Notes under the pieces: model-generated
Told to the model about the DNA's origin: nothing
Database searches by the model: none
Seen by the model: only the letters and a program-made list of their open reading frames with translations
Part shown: positions 22,992-34,747 of the stretch, piece by piece
How positions within the stretch are numbered: the first letter of the stretch is position 1
Layout: each line of letters begins with the position of its first letter
NCBI GenBank assembly: GCA_015178975.1
Contig: WHVD01000225.1
Coordinates: 47,689 to 111,688 of the forward strand
Direction of reading: 5' to 3'
Source: Hysterangium stoloniferum
Taxonomy: Eukaryota; Basidiomycota; Agaricomycetes; Hysterangiales; Hysterangiaceae
Length of the DNA stretch: 64,000 bases
Made by a program: the position numbers and the translations under genes

Positions 22992-25990
22992 TTGTGAGGG
23001 GCGAAAGAGCTTGCTCGTAGTGTTGTTGGGAAGAGATAGCGGACCTCATGTGACCCATTCGCCTGAAATGTAATGACGTACAATGAGAGGGGCTTCTTGC
23101 TTTAAGATACGCGCAGGTTCCCTGAAATGGAAATACATACCTTTGCTGCACCCACGAAGGTCCACACGGGATTATGGAGTATATGCATGTGCACACGTAT
23201 TAAAGCCAACAGATTACGATGTCAATGTTATGCTTATCGTATGGCTCTGATCATGAAGCACGATAAAGCTTCCTATGTAAATAAAAAATTACACGCCATC
23301 ATTAGAATGCGTTCCTCCGCGCCGAGCTCGCCAGTGTCTACCAATTCATACTCAGCGTCAATTATAATATTTATTCAATGTCCATACCTGATCTGGGTCA
23401 CAAGCATACACCAGGGATTTGGGAATGTCTATGCTCTTTATCTAGACTACCCAGATCTAAGTAGGGATCTCGAAAAAGGTCAGATGACTCCAGACTGTAT
23501 ATACTGATCTTCCCATTTTCCCGATTAGTATCGCCCATCTTGTCGATCCGTCGTGCACATTAATTATTCTTTGAGGCTTTCGGCCTTAATACCGGTTCCA
23601 TCCGTACATTATTCCTTAATCCTACAACTATAGCTACCCGCCCAAAGCGCAAGTAACAGCATGCACTAATGACTTGGTGATCAATTTAATTCTTTCTCGA
23701 AATATCTCTGGATTTCCGTCGGCGTACTTGCACTGTACCAGTGCTAGTATGAACAGTGACTCGTTACACAAAGACCGTCTTCCTCTCATGCTAAGCATAT
23801 GAAATTCCCTGTCAACATTACTTGTCGATCCCCGCATATTGTGGCAAAATCGTCCACTTCATGCCTACTTCTGCCGACCATTTACAAGCCGTTCTTTCGA
23901 CCGACCAAACTCCCCTTGCATTGCCTTCGCCTCTTCTGAGCAGTTCCGCCAATGCTATCTCTGAGAGCTATGCCCACAATTCTCTTGGTAGTCGGTTTCC
24001 CAGGCTGGGAGTTCATTATCGCACAACGGGACTTGCACCAATGTGGAGTATTTAAGATGTCTAGAAAGGAGAAAGAATTCGGATTGATGCGAAGATCAGA
24101 ACAGCGACAATGGTGGCGGTGTTTTCCACCTCTGCGTCACTCAGTCAGAATCCAAGGACAGCTGATCGTTCATCTTTGAGGCCCCATCCGAGAGTCAAGT
24201 GAGACTTTTCTGGGTACATTTCCTCGAATTCCGATATCGGATTGAGTGCCCAATGACTGCCTTAAGCGTGGCATGGAGTGAACCGATAAGGCCACCCTGG
24301 TGTATTAGAGTGCGATCCTTCGACATACTTCTACTAGTAACTTCGATTCATAGATGGAACCCGGATAGCGGGAGCTGGCGGAGAGAAGACCTCGCGGAAG
24401 GGTCATCTAAATAACGAGCGTGTAGACCAACGCAATATTAATACGACACGGATACTGATATAGTCGTACTCCGTCGGGATTATGCCACAACGGTATCAGT
24501 ATGAAGATCAGGCCTCATGCGCGCTTATTGATGAAAGTAAGCCGTCGAAACAACGAGCACCTCGGTGCGTCTGAGGAGCCCCTCAGTTGTGATATTCTGC
24601 TCTGAGGGATAAGCCACGTGTCTGGATTTCTCCTCCCCTTCTTCCCCGTGGCCAACCTGGAAGACAATGCAATAGTTTGCAAGTTGGGGCGCTGCAAACA
24701 AATCGCCGTACTCACATGATCACTGTCCCGACATCTTAATTAAAAAATATCTGCCGTGCGTGATGGGAGTGCATGGCTTTTATGTCCAGCTCCATTCAAC
24801 GGCGGTGGTGTCATAGAAATGTAACAGTGGAAATCTGAAGCATTCTGAAGCGCGCCTCAAAGTCACCCATCACGCGTGGAGCCTAGGTATTTACCGCCAA
24901 AACGGTGGGATTTAACTCCCTACATGATTGTAAAGTAAATAATGGCACGATACATCTGCTTACCACTTTAGGTTATTTAACCCGATCATAGCATGTAAGA
25001 TTGACGGCATCGATGGTGAATCCGAGTGAGTGTGATTAACATATTACCCCCCAAAGACGTAAGTCTTGCATTCCAAAACCTGCACGCAGCAGCCTGAAAG
25101 ATCAGGGGGGAAGGGGAATATTATGCTGCGGGTCGCCGCTTACATGGGTTTAATTATAAAAACCCAGCCAAGTCTCTATGTATGACCATAGCCATTTTTT
25201 CTGTCAGGATACTCCCAACTCACGTCAAGCTGAATATTTGCGTCATAAATTTCTGCTCAATGTGCCACAATGTAAGTCAGCATTTTATACGCTGAGTTAT
25301 ACGCTGACCGAAATATTATTGAAGATAGTTGATGGATGGTATCACACGCCCTGCAACCACTTTGTATCCGTGTCATCGCGCCTCCACGACTGCCTGCAAA
25401 CAAACTGTTTGTTTAGTCGGAGGCACTTGCACCCATACGGTACGTTACTTCCAATTGTTAATTATGAAGACACTGAACGGGCGCCTCAAATATACGTGGG
25501 GGTGCTCACTTCTTACAACTCATTCTATTTTATTTTTCTTGCTCTTTGGTCGAGTGCACCGTAGGCTGTAAATCTCAGGACTGCATACGAATGATGAGCT
25601 TACCTGTTCACAATCCAATTCGCATCAGCCCAACTCGATGCATGTCATGTCGTCAGCGACACCGGCCGGCGGAGACGACATAGCAAGACTCACCAACGAA
25701 GAAGGGCATGATCCCCACATAGTCTGAAGCAGGTTTTGGAAATGGGTCGAGGACGTGAGCGAGGGGAAAAGCAAGCTGGTTATTGTTGAAAGAATATTAA
25801 TTACGCTCGAATAAAGCAGCGCGGCCACTGTGTGTTCGCTAAAACCGTGGGTTGATTATCAGTCATTGCAAACCGTCAATTATAATATCGCTTTTGAAGA
25901 ATTGTATATTTTAGTGTTTAGCACCCCACATGCGGTCTCGATTTCTCATCTCTATTACGAGTTTCACCTTTTTCCGAACCTGGGTAGGTG
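22992..25990. other. Gene-poor 3 kb
   Basis: No gene is supported on either strand. Candidate frames (e.g. 23127-23507 +, 23822-24055 +, 25178-25564 +, 25625-25828 -) lack recognisable motifs and do not chain across believable splice sites. Base composition is AT-rich with no obvious repeat. A diverged pseudogene or a species-specific gene cannot be excluded, especially in 23820-24420. Confidence 0.4.
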
Positions 25991-26629
25991 TCAATAAAGC
26001 TGCTTCATCAATTGTGGCATGGCATTGGGAAATACCTCATCTGCAAATTTCCGCCGCCAACGTTCGCTACGTAATCTACGGCGCTTTTCACCTTTCTGCT
26101 CATGGCGCGCCGTTCGCCTTAATTCTTGCCGGACATTATTTGCTCTGAGTAAAGCGTTCAGCTTACCCCATGCCGCCGTGAGATTATCGCCAGAATTAAT
26201 TTCCACTGTGCGGCCTGAACAACGTTTAAGTTTGAAATTCAATGATAGAAATATCAATCGCATACCATCATAAGGACCGGGAGGACTGTCGTTGACTCGG
26301 TGCGAATTTCGTCGCCATAATTCTGCTGGAGTACCAAGTGATTGAGCTAGGACATCCTTGGGTCCGACGATGTCATAGAAAGCACTGGAAGAAGAGTCTG
26401 CCAGCATTGAAGGCTGAGTGTACCCCCGAGAATTGCGAGCATCTGCAAATTGCCGCGGGGAGAGACTGGGATGATCGGTATGCTGAAAATCGAGCCCTTG
26501 ATGATATGACTGTGCTGGTTTTGGACCTGATGGATAAAAAATGCTACGACATCCTATTGGCACAGATATGCGTAATGTGTGAGATGTGTATTGTCGTGAA
26601 CCATGGATGAGTCTCGATGAAAACATCAT
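25991..26629 (-). CDS. Mitochondrial small-subunit ribosomal protein bS21m (MRP21 type)
   Basis: The true start is the ATG at 26629 (MMFSSRLIHGSRQYTSHTLR), giving an arginine/serine-rich mitochondrial leader. One intron (gtatgcgattg...ttgttcag) joins NDSPPGPYD to GRTVEINSGDNLTAAWGKLN. The C-terminal part is the bS21 signature: LNALLRANNVRQELRRTARH, EQKGEKRRRLRSERWRRKFA, DEV. The long disordered insert between leader and S21 domain is usual in fungi. It belongs to the mitoribosome small subunit, binding near the 16S-like rRNA platform. It ends KQLY. Confidence 0.88.
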   Translation of the reverse strand: MMFSSRLIHGSRQYTSHTLRISVPIGCRSIFYPSGPKPAQSYHQGLDFQHTDHPSLSPRQFADARNSRGYTQPSMLADSSSSAFYDIVGPKDVLAQSLGTPAELWRRNSHRVNDSPPGPYDGMRLIFLSLNFKLKRCSGRTVEINSGDNLTAAWGKLNALLRANNVRQELRRTARHEQKGEKRRRLRSERWRRKFADEVFPNAMPQLMKQLY

Positions 26630-26674
26630 AATGCTTAAGTAATCACTCACGGAGTTTTAAAATACCACCCCCAG
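26630..26674. promoter_or_regulatory. 45-bp divergent start-to-start region
   Basis: The ATG of bS21m (26629, -) and the ATG of the RWD protein (26675, +) are separated by only 45 bases. Both 5' leaders and any core promoter must fit here or overlap the opposing coding sequence. Confidence 0.7.
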
Positions 26675-27665
26675 ATGTCGATGGATGTACTTGCAGAGGA
26701 GTTTGAGGTGCCTTTACCCCCTCCATGACGTTCACGAATTGCATTCTCACTCAAGCCAGGTTCTTGAATCAATATATCCAACTGAGCTGACAAGTCAGTC
26801 CGCAGTCAACTGCTCTGTTCTTTCCCTCCGACTAAGACTCACGGGAAGAATTCTCCGACAAGGAAATCCACATAATAGTGGAGCCCGATGAGCAGGTCGA
26901 TGGTTTAGATGAATGTTAGCCTTATCCATTCTGTTATAACGCATCCTTAGATCTGTGCTAGTGAGACTATTGCTCAAGGTGAAATACCCAGAAGGCTATC
27001 CGGATAATCTACCAGAACTCACCCTGGATGCCCTGGATGGGGCCCTAGAGGAGAAGGAGTCGAAAGAACTAATGGTGGAATTGCAGACTATCGGCGAGGA
27101 GAATATAGGGATTGCCATGACGTTCACAATTGTCTCTCATTTACGGGAGAAACTCCTCTCATTGCTTCATACACGGGCCGACCGGTTAATGGAAGAAGCA
27201 AAGGAGAAGGAAAGATTAGAACTTGAGGTAGGCAGACTATTCTTTTGCCTGTTTCATTCTCACTTCATTATGGCCAGGCTGAAGAAGCACGCACGCGCGG
27301 CACGCCAGTAACAGCGGAATCTTTCCTTGTATGGAAAACCAAATTTGACAAGGAAATGGCGGCGTGCCGGCTCATCGAGCAAGAAGAACGTCTGAAGGGC
27401 TTACCGCCAAAGGAGCGTGATGAACTTCGAAAAATTGGGACTAGATTGACAGGTGCACTGGCATTATTACATAATTCATGGTACCGCGTCTTATTCCATT
27501 CTCTTAGGCCGACAGCTCTTTGAACGTGATCGGAATTTGGCATTGTCAGACGCGGCTCTCATCGAGGATGGCACAACCTCCATCGATATTTCGCAGTACG
27601 ACCGTACAGCTAATGAGTCAGAACCAGAAGAAAACGAAATATTGCAACTTAGCGATAGTGACTGA
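26675..27665 (+). CDS. RWD-domain protein, Gir2/RWDD1 type
   Basis: Exons join to MSMDVLAEEFEVLESIYPTE, LTKFSDKEIHIIVEPDEQVD, GLDELRLLLKVKYPEGYPDN and LPELTLDALDG, the RWD domain with its YPxxxP core (YPEGYPDNLP). It continues through a charged helix (EEAKEKERLELEAEEARTRG) and the C-terminal DFRP-binding part: TPVTAESFLVWKTKFDKEMA, EQEERLKGLPPKERDELRKI, GTRLTGRQLFERDRNLALSD. The length (about 235 aa) and order match Gir2 in yeast and RWDD1 in animals, which bind DRG-family GTPases (Rbg2) and Gcn1 at the ribosome. Here those partners are inferred. The last exon ends ILQLSDSD, an acidic tail. Five introns. Confidence 0.88.
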
Positions 27666-28018
27666 AGGGATGTGGAATCCTTTTCCAGCCAATTTTTGGC
27701 AGTTTTATAGGGAGTGAGACTTAGCAATTATAATTGCCCAACAGTTGTATCCTGGTTTGAAGCGATCTATGTCGTATTTTCCAAAAGTTCAATTATCTAT
27801 CTCTTCCACACTCCAGGGGAGACGATGCACAAGGACTGGCTTTAAGTAGGCCAGGTGATTTGTTGAAGCATCAATTACTGTGGTTTTTTGAACCTCAGCT
27901 TCCTCCATTATTCTGATCATATTAATCGTAGTTATACAATGTCGAGAAACAAACAAAATCTTAAGATTTTCCCACAAGCCAGAAATCATCAGTAAGGTAT
28001 AAGGTGAATGCATAAACG
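27666..28018. other. Convergent intergenic region, RWD / cyclin
   Basis: 353 bp between opposing stop codons. AT-rich; nothing recognised beyond 3' flanks. Confidence 0.5.
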
Positions 28019-29503
28019 CTAACTGAGATCTAAACGTGGCGCTTTTCCTGGAGACTGTATTTCGTCAGCTTTTACTTGTGAAGGAGGCTCTGAGATGAGA
28101 GTTGTGTCGTTTGGCAATGGTGGACTAACAGGCCTATCGGATGCAGGTGTTCGGCCAGATTGATGAGGCGTCCGGCCCATTGACGCAGGCGTGAATCCAC
28201 CTTCATTATAATTTCCATTGATTTGTTCGTCATTCAAAGGTGGGTGTGGATGCGGATGCGGTGTATACAGTGCTTGGTGATGTGTGGGTAAAGTTAAACG
28301 CCCAACCTGAATTTGCATGAATAGTTAGTTAGGTGAGAGTCCCTGGAAATGGAACCATGACAAAAAAAAGTGAACGATTCTCTGTACCTCAATAATGGGT
28401 AATAAGTGGGAGTCCTTTTCGTCTGCTGAGCTGTGGGCTGCATAGAAATCTAGTAATACGGTGATGGTGGCTGTATGTTGACATCAGTTAATACCGACGG
28501 TGTTCACGTAGCATACTCCTTACTTGCAACGGCTTCCATCTGTGAGTCGGAAAACTGAAGGAAATTTTGGGCAGCACCCAGCGAGGAGGGTGGCGACTGT
28601 GGATGCATATGAGGCGGCGTTGGCAATGATGCCGACGAGCGTGAAAATATTCGTTCATCGAGTGACGCAGAATCTGGCCCGTCCACCAATCGTTGCGCGA
28701 GGATAAAACAGGCGGCTGCGATAATGCGTGGTGGCTGTAATACGCATAGTGGAGTGCGCAGACTAAATTTATAAATCACGAGAATAATCAGGAGAAGCAC
28801 GTGCTTATGAGAAGAATAGATACATACGAATCATTGACTAACGTCCACGCATACTGATGTATAATTTCACTGCCCGCCGATGCCTCTAGCATGTCGACTA
28901 GATCGGCCTGAGGGTGGTCGACGATGAAATCAAAACAAAGAGCACCAAGAAGGATCTCCTCTGTAGCTAAGATGTTTGTTTGCCAACGCTGTACTTCCTA
29001 AGGTAGCCCGTAGGAAATCAAGAGAAACCTGCAGTGTCAATACCAACGAACCGGGGAATCGACATCTTGTGCTCCAGTCGCCTTTTGATAGCAAACCAAG
29101 GAAACGTCCTTGATTTTCCGGGAGTTCTCCTCCGTCTTGGTAGCAAGGAACAGGCTCGCTGCGGCGACCTCCTACAACGGATACATGGTGGGTGGGGTCA
29201 CGAGTCCCGGCGTGGCAGATGAACAATTACCTGGCGCGGATAATCCTCCATAGAATATCGCATGTAAAAACGATGGAAATATTGCGCGGCTGCAGAAAAA
29301 ACAGCATTGGATCTAAAGCCGTTGCGGTTAGATCAGCTCATTTGTAAAGGCTGAACCTACAAAGCAAGATGAACGGCGACCCGAAAGATGAACTCGATGC
29401 CCTTCGCACGATCCTTGAGTTCCCGATCTAATGAAATATTAGAAGTTTCCCAACTTGGAGTGTGCGAGAGAGCGGATAGAGGAAATAACCATTGCGAGTC
29501 CAT
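28019..29503 (-). CDS. Transcriptional cyclin (cyclin K/L/CTK2-like)
   Basis: Starts MDSQWLFPLSALSHTPSWET, followed by LDRELKDRAKGIEFIFRVAV, the start of a cyclin box. Spliced exons continue LSNAVFSAAAQYFHRFYMRY, SMEDYPRQEVAAASLFLATK, TEENSRKIKDVSLVCYQKAT (first cyclin fold), then EILLGALCFDFIVDHPQADL, HQYAWTLVNDSLRTPLCVLQ and PPRIIAAACFILAQRLVDGP (second fold). The FHRFY and FLATKTEE motifs put it with the CDK9/CDK12-partner cyclins (K, T, L, fungal Ctk2/Bur2), which control RNA polymerase II CTD phosphorylation. Which one is not settled. One join around 28985-29040 (after the DVDSPV segment) is uncertain. The C-terminus is proline- and histidine-rich (HHQALYTPHPHPHPP) and disordered. It ends APRLDLS. 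Confidence 0.82.
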
Positions 29504-30032
29504 GGTCACAACGGGACAATTGCAGTTTCCAAATGTAGAATGAGAGAGCAAGAAGCCGCGGTCCAGTTATATGGCGCCACCCGCTCGCATAGATTGTCTC
29601 CCGAATTAGAGGCTGGTACTTTCCAAAAATATTGCACCCTAATGTAGCCCTTTGAGACACTTTCTTTTTTTAGAAGTTTTCCCTACTAGAATACTTCAAA
29701 TTAATTCACTTCATTCATCGATTTAATCGTGACTGCCATGAAGGGAGATATATTAAATTGTAATTTTAGTTGTGATTGCCACTGTGTTTTGCCCCATTTC
29801 TAAATTATTGGTGCCTCCTACTCTGCCTGCCTGCCACCGGAGGAAATGCATTTACTCACAGTAGCCAGGCTGCTTGTCGCTCGAGTAGACGGAGGCCTCC
29901 CCCTGCTCGTACCCATTAACACCCCGGCAATATCCTCTCTGAGACTTCATGGTCGGTCCGGTCCCCTCAGTCCAAGTATCCAACTTCAGTGAAACGGCAC
30001 GCCGTTTGTATTTACCTCGGTCCGTGGCCATA

Positions 30033-30134
30033 ATGCCAAGCTTAATGAGCCTCGTCATCGTGTTCTTCTACTCTACCCCTTGTCTCGCTATCGCAACTCA
30101 CAAACTAAAGCTAAACATCCCCAAGGAGGGGTGA
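30033..30134 (+). other. Possible orphan signal-peptide exon
   Basis: An ATG begins MPSLMSLVIVFFYSTPCLAI, a good signal peptide, then ATHKLKLNIPKE and a consensus donor (gggtgagtgatg). The HKLKL stretch after a signal sequence recalls the first exon of basidiomycete vacuolar aspartic proteases (saccharopepsin type), but no protease exon follows within 2 kb. It may be a relic or chance. Confidence 0.2.
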
Positions 30135-30413
30135 GTGATGTCTTAACTCTTAATAGGCGGGCGAATCTCACCTTGCTAGATTACTTGGCTGTCAAACGTT
30201 CATGGCTTCTTTCATCTTGCGTGTGATCTGCCACAGCAGACAGCCATCACGCAAATCCTCCCGGCGGCATCACCGGAATCTGGGCGTGCAGATTTAATTA
30301 CCACAGAACTTGTACACAATAGAGTTCCGAGGCCGTTTCTCCGTTAATGCTCGATGGTCGGACTCAGGGCATGCCAAGCCTGATCCGAGTGCTTGAAATA
30401 CAGTCGGCCTTGT

Positions 30414-30457
30414 CATAACGCATAGCCTCGGTTCCCACCCTAGGGTCATGCGTTATG
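30414..30457. repeat. Perfect 10-bp inverted repeat
   Basis: cataacgcat (30414-30423) and atgcgttatg (30448-30457) are exact reverse complements with a 24-base loop. Imperfect echoes follow (catgcattggg at about 30463 and cccaatcccattccatgcat at about 30508). The cluster ends just before a TATA-like motif at 30540. Confidence 0.5.
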
Positions 30458-32094
30458 AGAAGCATGCATTGGGACGTGTATGACATGCGTCCATGTCGTT
30501 CCAGGCCCAATCCCATTCCATGCATCATGAGAAGTTCGACTGTATAAAACCCTGAAGGGTCTCCAGTGTTACTGTTAAAGACCGCTGCACGTAGTAGATA
30601 TGCAAAATTAACACCTGTCGTCTATTTCCATGCGAACTATTAATTTAGAGACATGGCATTATCTTTGCTCAATAAGGCAGTGTTATTGCACAGTATAATG
30701 ATCCAAGAAATCCCTAACGGCGGTGACGGGCATCGGCAGTCGTTTCCGCTTCTAAACAAGCCTGGCACTTGCCATTGATACGTGGAGCTGAGGGATGGCT
30801 GGTTTAACAGTGTCGTATTGGTAAAGTGACGAAAGGCTTACCATATTGCTGGGGATACTGGCGACTACCCCAGAGGTGTCGTGAGAAGACGGGGGGTGAC
30901 TAGATGACACTGAACTCACTATTGCCAACAGGTTCGCGTGCACTCCGGACCGGTGCAGTCTGCGGGATGCAACTTTGAAAACTTGCACCAACGGCTGCCG
31001 CATTCTATCTGGACTACGGTGTGAGCGACATTTGCGGGGGGAGATACGGCGCGACGCATACCAACTCCTCCGGCTAAATATTGCTGACTGCTAAAAAAAA
31101 CTGCTTTGTTCATAGATGATTTAAAAGGCTGCTCACGAGAGTATTGGTATGCCCACAGAGGGTATAAAAATTACAGACTCTGATAATCATCGCCATGACA
31201 TCGATCAGTTCCTGTTACAGGAGTATTGAGCTTCAATTTACCTGCGCCAACAACACATGGCAGCAAATATTTCAGGTGTTGGGGGAAGTGCGTATCAAAG
31301 AAGTCGTCGGAATACGAGAGGGGGGGCTGAAATGCAGTGGATGACCGTCTCAGAACAAAAGACTATTTATACCGAGTGAAACGTCGATAGCTTCGGACTC
31401 TGCAAGTCCAGAGATGCGGGACACTCCGCATCTCGAATACGCCTCTGGGCAACCCAAGACAGTAGTATTTGGCGGGCGAGTACCAGTAGGATGGACTCGC
31501 TGGCGTGAGAGAAAAATGCTCGGAGATGAGTTGGTAATGAGCGAAGGCGGCTGGGTTGAGTGATGGAAGAGAACAAGAGGGCAGCCTCCTTCGGTGAGCA
31601 ACCGATTTCCATTAAGTTCGGTTTTAGTAAATACTTCATATGGTCGAAACTAGTAATATACAACGGCCAATAAATGATCTGTAACTGCTCGATAAAGATG
31701 CATTGGCTTGGATATGATCAAGAGAGCCGCATGGTCAAGCCTGTTGGAAAACAAGATAGAAACATTCGCTTGAATTGGGTCGGCATACACACTAAGGAAA
31801 TAATAGCGTAGCATGTAGTGCTCAAAGCCAGATTAAAGTATGTAGATGAGACATGGCGCTGTACAGCAAGAATGTAACTGTATGGTAACTGTATGTTGAC
31901 CTGCAGATGACGTTTTGCTTCCGTGTTAACTCGGTTACATAATTGAGAATTCACCAATCCGTGAACTTGAGCCTCGTCAGGAACTTCACTGGTACCTTTG
32001 ATACCTTCTGACCAATCTTCTTTCTTCCTCGTTGGTCTCCCGGTTGCACTATTTCCCCTTCTTGCTTGGTCCCTTAATGACGCACCCACTGACA

Positions 32095-32602
32095 ATGGGT
32101 AAGATATTCATGAACGACAAGGTATGTTACACTAAGTAAAGATAATCTGCGGTCTTCCCCTTGAACTGCATGTGCTCAGGATAAACTCCTGCAATTAGCC
32201 GATAATATTGCCTCCGGTAAAGAACGCGAGACCAAGCGTAGAATCGACAAAACGAAGGCGGCTACTGCCCCCCCATCCAAGAAAAAGCATGGGGGACATG
32301 CAAAGACCGTGCTTCCTTCAGCGTCAGACAGACTGGTATGTGCCCGACTTCTTCCCCCCATATCCCGGCTGTCCTTCGATCGACAGTAGTTGGCTCATCT
32401 GGATTTCTCGCTCTCATTACAGCATGCCGCCAAAGAACTCGTAGTTGCCCGGAAGGCGAGGCATAAACGAGAAAAGGCCAGGGCACGCAAAGCCGAGTGT
32501 CAAGCAGCCCAACAAGGTCCCGTTCCCACCGGTAACGGAGCAATGGACAAGCTACCTTCATCCAGCACGACAACTAAACGCAGACGCGTCTTGTTTGCAT
32601 GA
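32095..32602 (+). CDS. Small basic protein of unknown function
   Basis: Three exons give about 120 residues: MGKIFMNDK, then DKLLQLADNIASGKERETKR, RIDKTKAATAPPSKKKHGGH, and after a second intron HAAKELVVARKARHKREKAR, ending STTTKRRRVLFA. Introns gtatgttacac...gtgctcag and gtatgtgcccg...tcattacag have normal borders and keep the frame. It is very rich in Lys and Arg with no hydrophobic core, so it is probably disordered and nuclear or nucleolar (inference from composition and the KRRR tail). I do not recognise the family. Confidence 0.5.
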
Positions 32603-33267
32603 CCCGATGCGCCATATGGCCATATGTCAGATCATCGCATGTGGAAGCATTCTGGCTATTAATATTGAACATGCAGGATTTAAAGATACATATCCTACAT
32701 GCATCTACAAGAACATCGCGAAAGTGACAGCTGATCTTCACTGTCTATTAAAATAGCTATAGATTGTACTCGGCGCCCAGTTCCCAAGAAACATGGACTA
32801 TATAATACGGAGCGGGTCGTTGTTCCACTCATCTCAATTGGCCGTTTGTTATGCAGGAGGGCCAACATTGGGATATTAGTCATACCGAATATATTGGAAT
32901 CAGGCTATTAGTATTGCTGTCCAACTTTGTTGCAGTTTATATCCGTTTCGTCGTTATTTTGCCAGAAATATACAGTTGCTCCATGGCCTAGACCGCTTAA
33001 ATGTACATTTCTGGATCTACCCGTTAAAACGCACTAACCCTCAAAGTATGTCCCTATTACCACAGAATTGTACGGCACTACCTTAAAGATGTCGAAACGT
33101 CAGAAATTTCAGGTCAAGATCATCTATCTTCGTCCTAGTGTACGGCATAGGAACACACTAGGTTTCAGTCCAACTTGCAATACCAATCAGTGTTCCGAAG
33201 AGGAAATTATCTTGGAGAGAAGGGGGAACGGCAAGATAGTGTGCATCGATCGCAATCCATCTCGAGC
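32603..33267. other. Intergenic, 3' side of eIF2B alpha
   Basis: No gene seen. It contains a perfect 8-bp inverted repeat, cctagtgt (33134-33141) / acactagg (33155-33162), about 110 bp beyond the eIF2B alpha stop; it could form a hairpin in the 3' end of that transcript. Confidence 0.45.
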
Positions 33268-34747
33268 TCAACCTGCAAACATACCAACTAGATATTGACT
33301 GACGCCTTCGGGGGTCAGAATACCGACGTCGGAAAAAACGAGAGTGATAAGGTCTGGCCTGAAGTAAAGTCGTGAGTCATTGGGCGCAGATCATTGAGGG
33401 ATGTGCCCGGGACCTACTTTGTATAATCCACGCCGGGATTGGATTGAAGCTGTGCATCGGTCATAGCAAACTGTATTGTAGAAACGAAATGTACATTTAA
33501 CGTCTGGACGTCAAGACAGGTGGAAGTTCACAAAAGAACTTACTACGGAGGATGACGTCTTAGTTGAGATCGGCCGTAGGGCATTAATGCTCGATGGTTC
33601 GGGGAAAGAGAGGATCCGGTCATTGTGCGTGGGAAGATCGTATTGAGACAGAGGGAACATGCGATGGAACTTGTAGCTTTGTGGGTAGTGGAGTAAGTGA
33701 GGGAGAAATATTTAATGAAAATGTACCTTTCAGCAAGGGCATAAAAGGGGACGTTTGTAGCCTTGGCTATGAGAGCCATCTGGTAGCACCCAACTGCATT
33801 TATAAGACCTCCACTCTCCACGACTGCTTCTGAGCCAACAAGGACGAGATCAACCTTGCCCATGGCGTAAGCCACTGCTGAATCGAGGATGATTGTGCAT
33901 GGTATTCCAGCACTAGTCAAAGATTCGTAGGTTTTGGAACTGACAGAGGAGGGGTAAATTTATCTGAGCTGTCACGATAAACTATGATTGAAAAATGCGA
34001 GTGACCTACCCTAAACCCAATGGACGAGCTTCGGTGACATAGACGGAGAAACGCTTGTTGCGGTGTTGATAGGCATGTAAGAGTGCATGCTCAACGACGC
34101 GGGAATATGAATGAGTCAGTATCTATATATGGTGTAGTTGATGAGTGCCAATTATGTAAGAGAGCAACCGGCGACGGGTGGAAAGATGCCTACGATGGAA
34201 TCATCAGGAATAAAGTCGAGCATCAACTTGGCGATCTTTGAGCGCGATTTGGCGGCTTCTTTGGCATATTCCTGACCTTGCCGAACAAGTTCACGTTTGA
34301 GGTCGTCAAAATTCTGTGTTGAACAGTGCAACGTTAGTTGAATGGTGAAAAAAAAAGCAATTGAAAGAGACAAAAATAACGCCGTACATCGGACTCATGG
34401 GGGAATGTGGTGACAAATGCAACTAGGAGGTCGCAGCCTGCACTGAGACTGATGGGATTTGGGGTGCGGGTCTTGAGGATTTCTGCACCTTCGTTGAGGG
34501 CGCTGACGAGCTCGAACATGGTGCCGGCATTGGAGTGGGCGATGAGTTCGGTGAGGGCGAGGATGGCTGCGATGGGCATCGAGATCTGTATGGGTTGGCG
34601 GTTGGGCGTCAGGGGAGGGGAGGTAGAGGGATCGGTTAGGGTAAAAAGTTTGAAAGAAAACTGAATACTGACGGAGTGATCGTTGTCAAGAATGCGACGA
34701 TACGTAGCATGGAGGTCGAAGTTCTGAGGGGAAGTGCGGACGACCAT
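33268..34747 (-). CDS. Translation initiation factor eIF2B subunit alpha (Gcn3)
   Basis: The ATG at 34747 begins MVVRTSPQNFDLHATYRRIL. Spliced exons give MPIAAILALTELIAHSNAGT, ELVSALNEGAEILKTRTPNP, SLSAGCDLLVAFVTTFPHES, RQGQEYAKEAAKSRSKIAKL and ILTHSYSRVVEHALLHAYQH. They continue FSVYVTEARPLGLG, SKTYESLTSAGIPCTIILDS, VDLVLVGSEAVVESGGLINA, LAESYKFHRMFPLSQYDLPT and, last, NPGVDYTKPDLITLVFSDVG. This is a complete eIF2B alpha of about 340 residues. It is the regulatory alpha subunit of the decameric exchange factor that recycles eIF2-GDP and senses eIF2 phosphorylation. Seven introns. The protein ends SQYLVGMFAG. Confidence 0.93.

Larger units (their letters stand above)
29504..32094. other. Gene-poor 2.6 kb
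   Basis: No complete gene is supported. TATA-like tgtataaaacc at 30540 is followed by no recognisable coding exon. Frames at 30752-31003, 31350-31663 and 31718-32095 (all -) overlap one another in different frames and show no motif. It contains a hairpin at 30414-30457 and a possible exon relic at 30033-30134, listed separately. Confidence 0.4.

Noticed and set aside
25625-25828. Hydrophobic minus-strand frame of 67 codons before bS21m
   Set aside because: A possible donor and acceptor exist, but no continuation or motif could be recognised, so it is left unannotated.
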